A stretch of 64,000 bases of DNA from Legionella rowbothamii. Its GTDB lineage: Bacteria; Pseudomonadota; Gammaproteobacteria; Legionellales; Legionellaceae. Below the pieces are notes generated by a model that saw only the letters and a list, made by a program, of their open reading frames with translations, searched no databases and was not told the DNA's origin. Position 1 is the stretch's first letter; the number at the start of each line of letters is the position of its first letter. The DNA is taken from the NCBI RefSeq assembly GCF_900639985.1, contig NZ_CAAAIM010000005.1:1-64000 (forward strand). Direction: 5' to 3'. Positions 63,489-64,000 of this stretch are shown here, piece after piece. A program made the translations under genes and the position numbers.

Positions 63489-64000
63489 ATGGTATTTACC
63501 GATATTTTTATTAAGCGGCCTGTATTGGCTACTGTGGTGAGCTTAATGATTTTGGCTATGGGGCTACGCTCCTTGGGGTCTTTGCCTGTAATGCAATATC
63601 CCTTTACGGAAAATGCCATTGTTACAGTCACGACGACCTATACCGGAGCCAACCCTGATGTGATAGCGGGTTTTATTACCACGCCTTTAGAAAACTCCAT
63701 CGCCCAGGCCAATGGCATTGATTATATGACCTCTACTAGTACACCGGGTACCAGTACGATTACCGTTAATTTATTACTGAATTATGATCCCTTAAAAGCA
63801 TTATCAGACATTACCACCAAAGTAAATGCTGTACTTAATCAGCTGCCGAAAAATTCACAACAACCAGTAATCACGGTGTCTGTTGGGCAAACTATTGATT
63901 CAATGTATATTGGTTTTTTTAGCGATGAATTGCCGATTAATAAAGTTACCGATTACATCATTCGCGTCGTTCAACCTAAGTTGCAGGCCGTTAATGGTGT
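63489..64000 (+). CDS. RND efflux transporter, N-terminal part (cut by window end)
   Basis: The first 170 codons of an HAE1 pump: VFTDIFIKRPVLATVVSLMI (TM1), then MQYPFTENAIVTVTTTYTGANPDVI in the first periplasmic loop. AAGGAT stands before the ATG. Most of the gene lies beyond 64000. Confidence 0.93.
   Translation, partial: MVFTDIFIKRPVLATVVSLMILAMGLRSLGSLPVMQYPFTENAIVTVTTTYTGANPDVIAGFITTPLENSIAQANGIDYMTSTSTPGTSTITVNLLLNYDPLKALSDITTKVNAVLNQLPKNSQQPVITVSVGQTIDSMYIGFFSDELPINKVTDYIIRVVQPKLQAVNG

Overview
The window is chromosome of a gammaproteobacterium, most likely a Legionella species. The evidence is low-GC coding sequence, the gene order tuf/S10/spc/alpha/rplQ/ssb, several large helical proteins with glutamate-rich C-termini of the Dot/Icm-effector kind, and a lipid cluster that fits the very-long-chain lipid A of Legionella. 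No tRNA, rRNA, CRISPR array or transposase was seen.

Layout. 1-13613: the end of tuf, then the S10, spc and alpha ribosomal-protein blocks with secY and rpoA, closed by a terminator. 13853-16418: ssb, a NUDIX hydrolase and, divergent from it, a MerR regulator fused in frame to a complete QueF behind a MerR-type promoter. 16633-20132: two probable secreted effectors, one with a cysteine-protease-like motif set and one with a J domain. 20260-23261 (minus): a YajR-like MFS transporter coupled to a P-loop kinase fused to an adenosine/N6-methyl-AMP deaminase-like domain. 23409-29156: a FabL-type enoyl reductase, long acyl carrier protein, double hot-dog dehydratase, two ketosynthase-fold proteins (the second has His in place of the active-site Cys) and an LpxL-like acyltransferase. 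The order resembles the rhizobial acpXL-fabZXL-fabF-fabF-lpxXL cluster for C28 lipid A chains. 29324-37239: two large putative effectors flanking lptM-dapF and a secreted protein. 37450-39700: esterase, ratA, rnfH, bamE, fur. 39828-42170: class III adenylate cyclase divergent from a metallo-beta-lactamase protein. 42277-48042: an RND efflux operon. 48097-49170: two small proteins. 49233-53366 (minus): an EmrAB-type MFS efflux operon. 53584-54439: an entericidin-like lipoprotein and a 2H phosphoesterase. 54629-60522 (minus): a six-gene, translationally coupled operon (glycosyltransferase, PAP2-type phosphatase, FabH-like ketosynthase, SDR reductase, metallo-hydrolase, adenylate-forming enzyme) that looks like a pathway for an unidentified lipid or glycolipid. 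60756-64000: a second RND efflux operon, cut by the window end.

The strongest leads are the MerR-QueF fusion with its internal ribosome-binding site (parallel to TipAL/TipAS), the kinase-deaminase fusion, the Cys-less ketosynthase in the long-chain cluster, and the six-gene lipid operon. Small dispersed palindromic repeats occur at 24180, 39721, 48670 and 54548, and one identical 27-nt terminator hairpin occurs twice.
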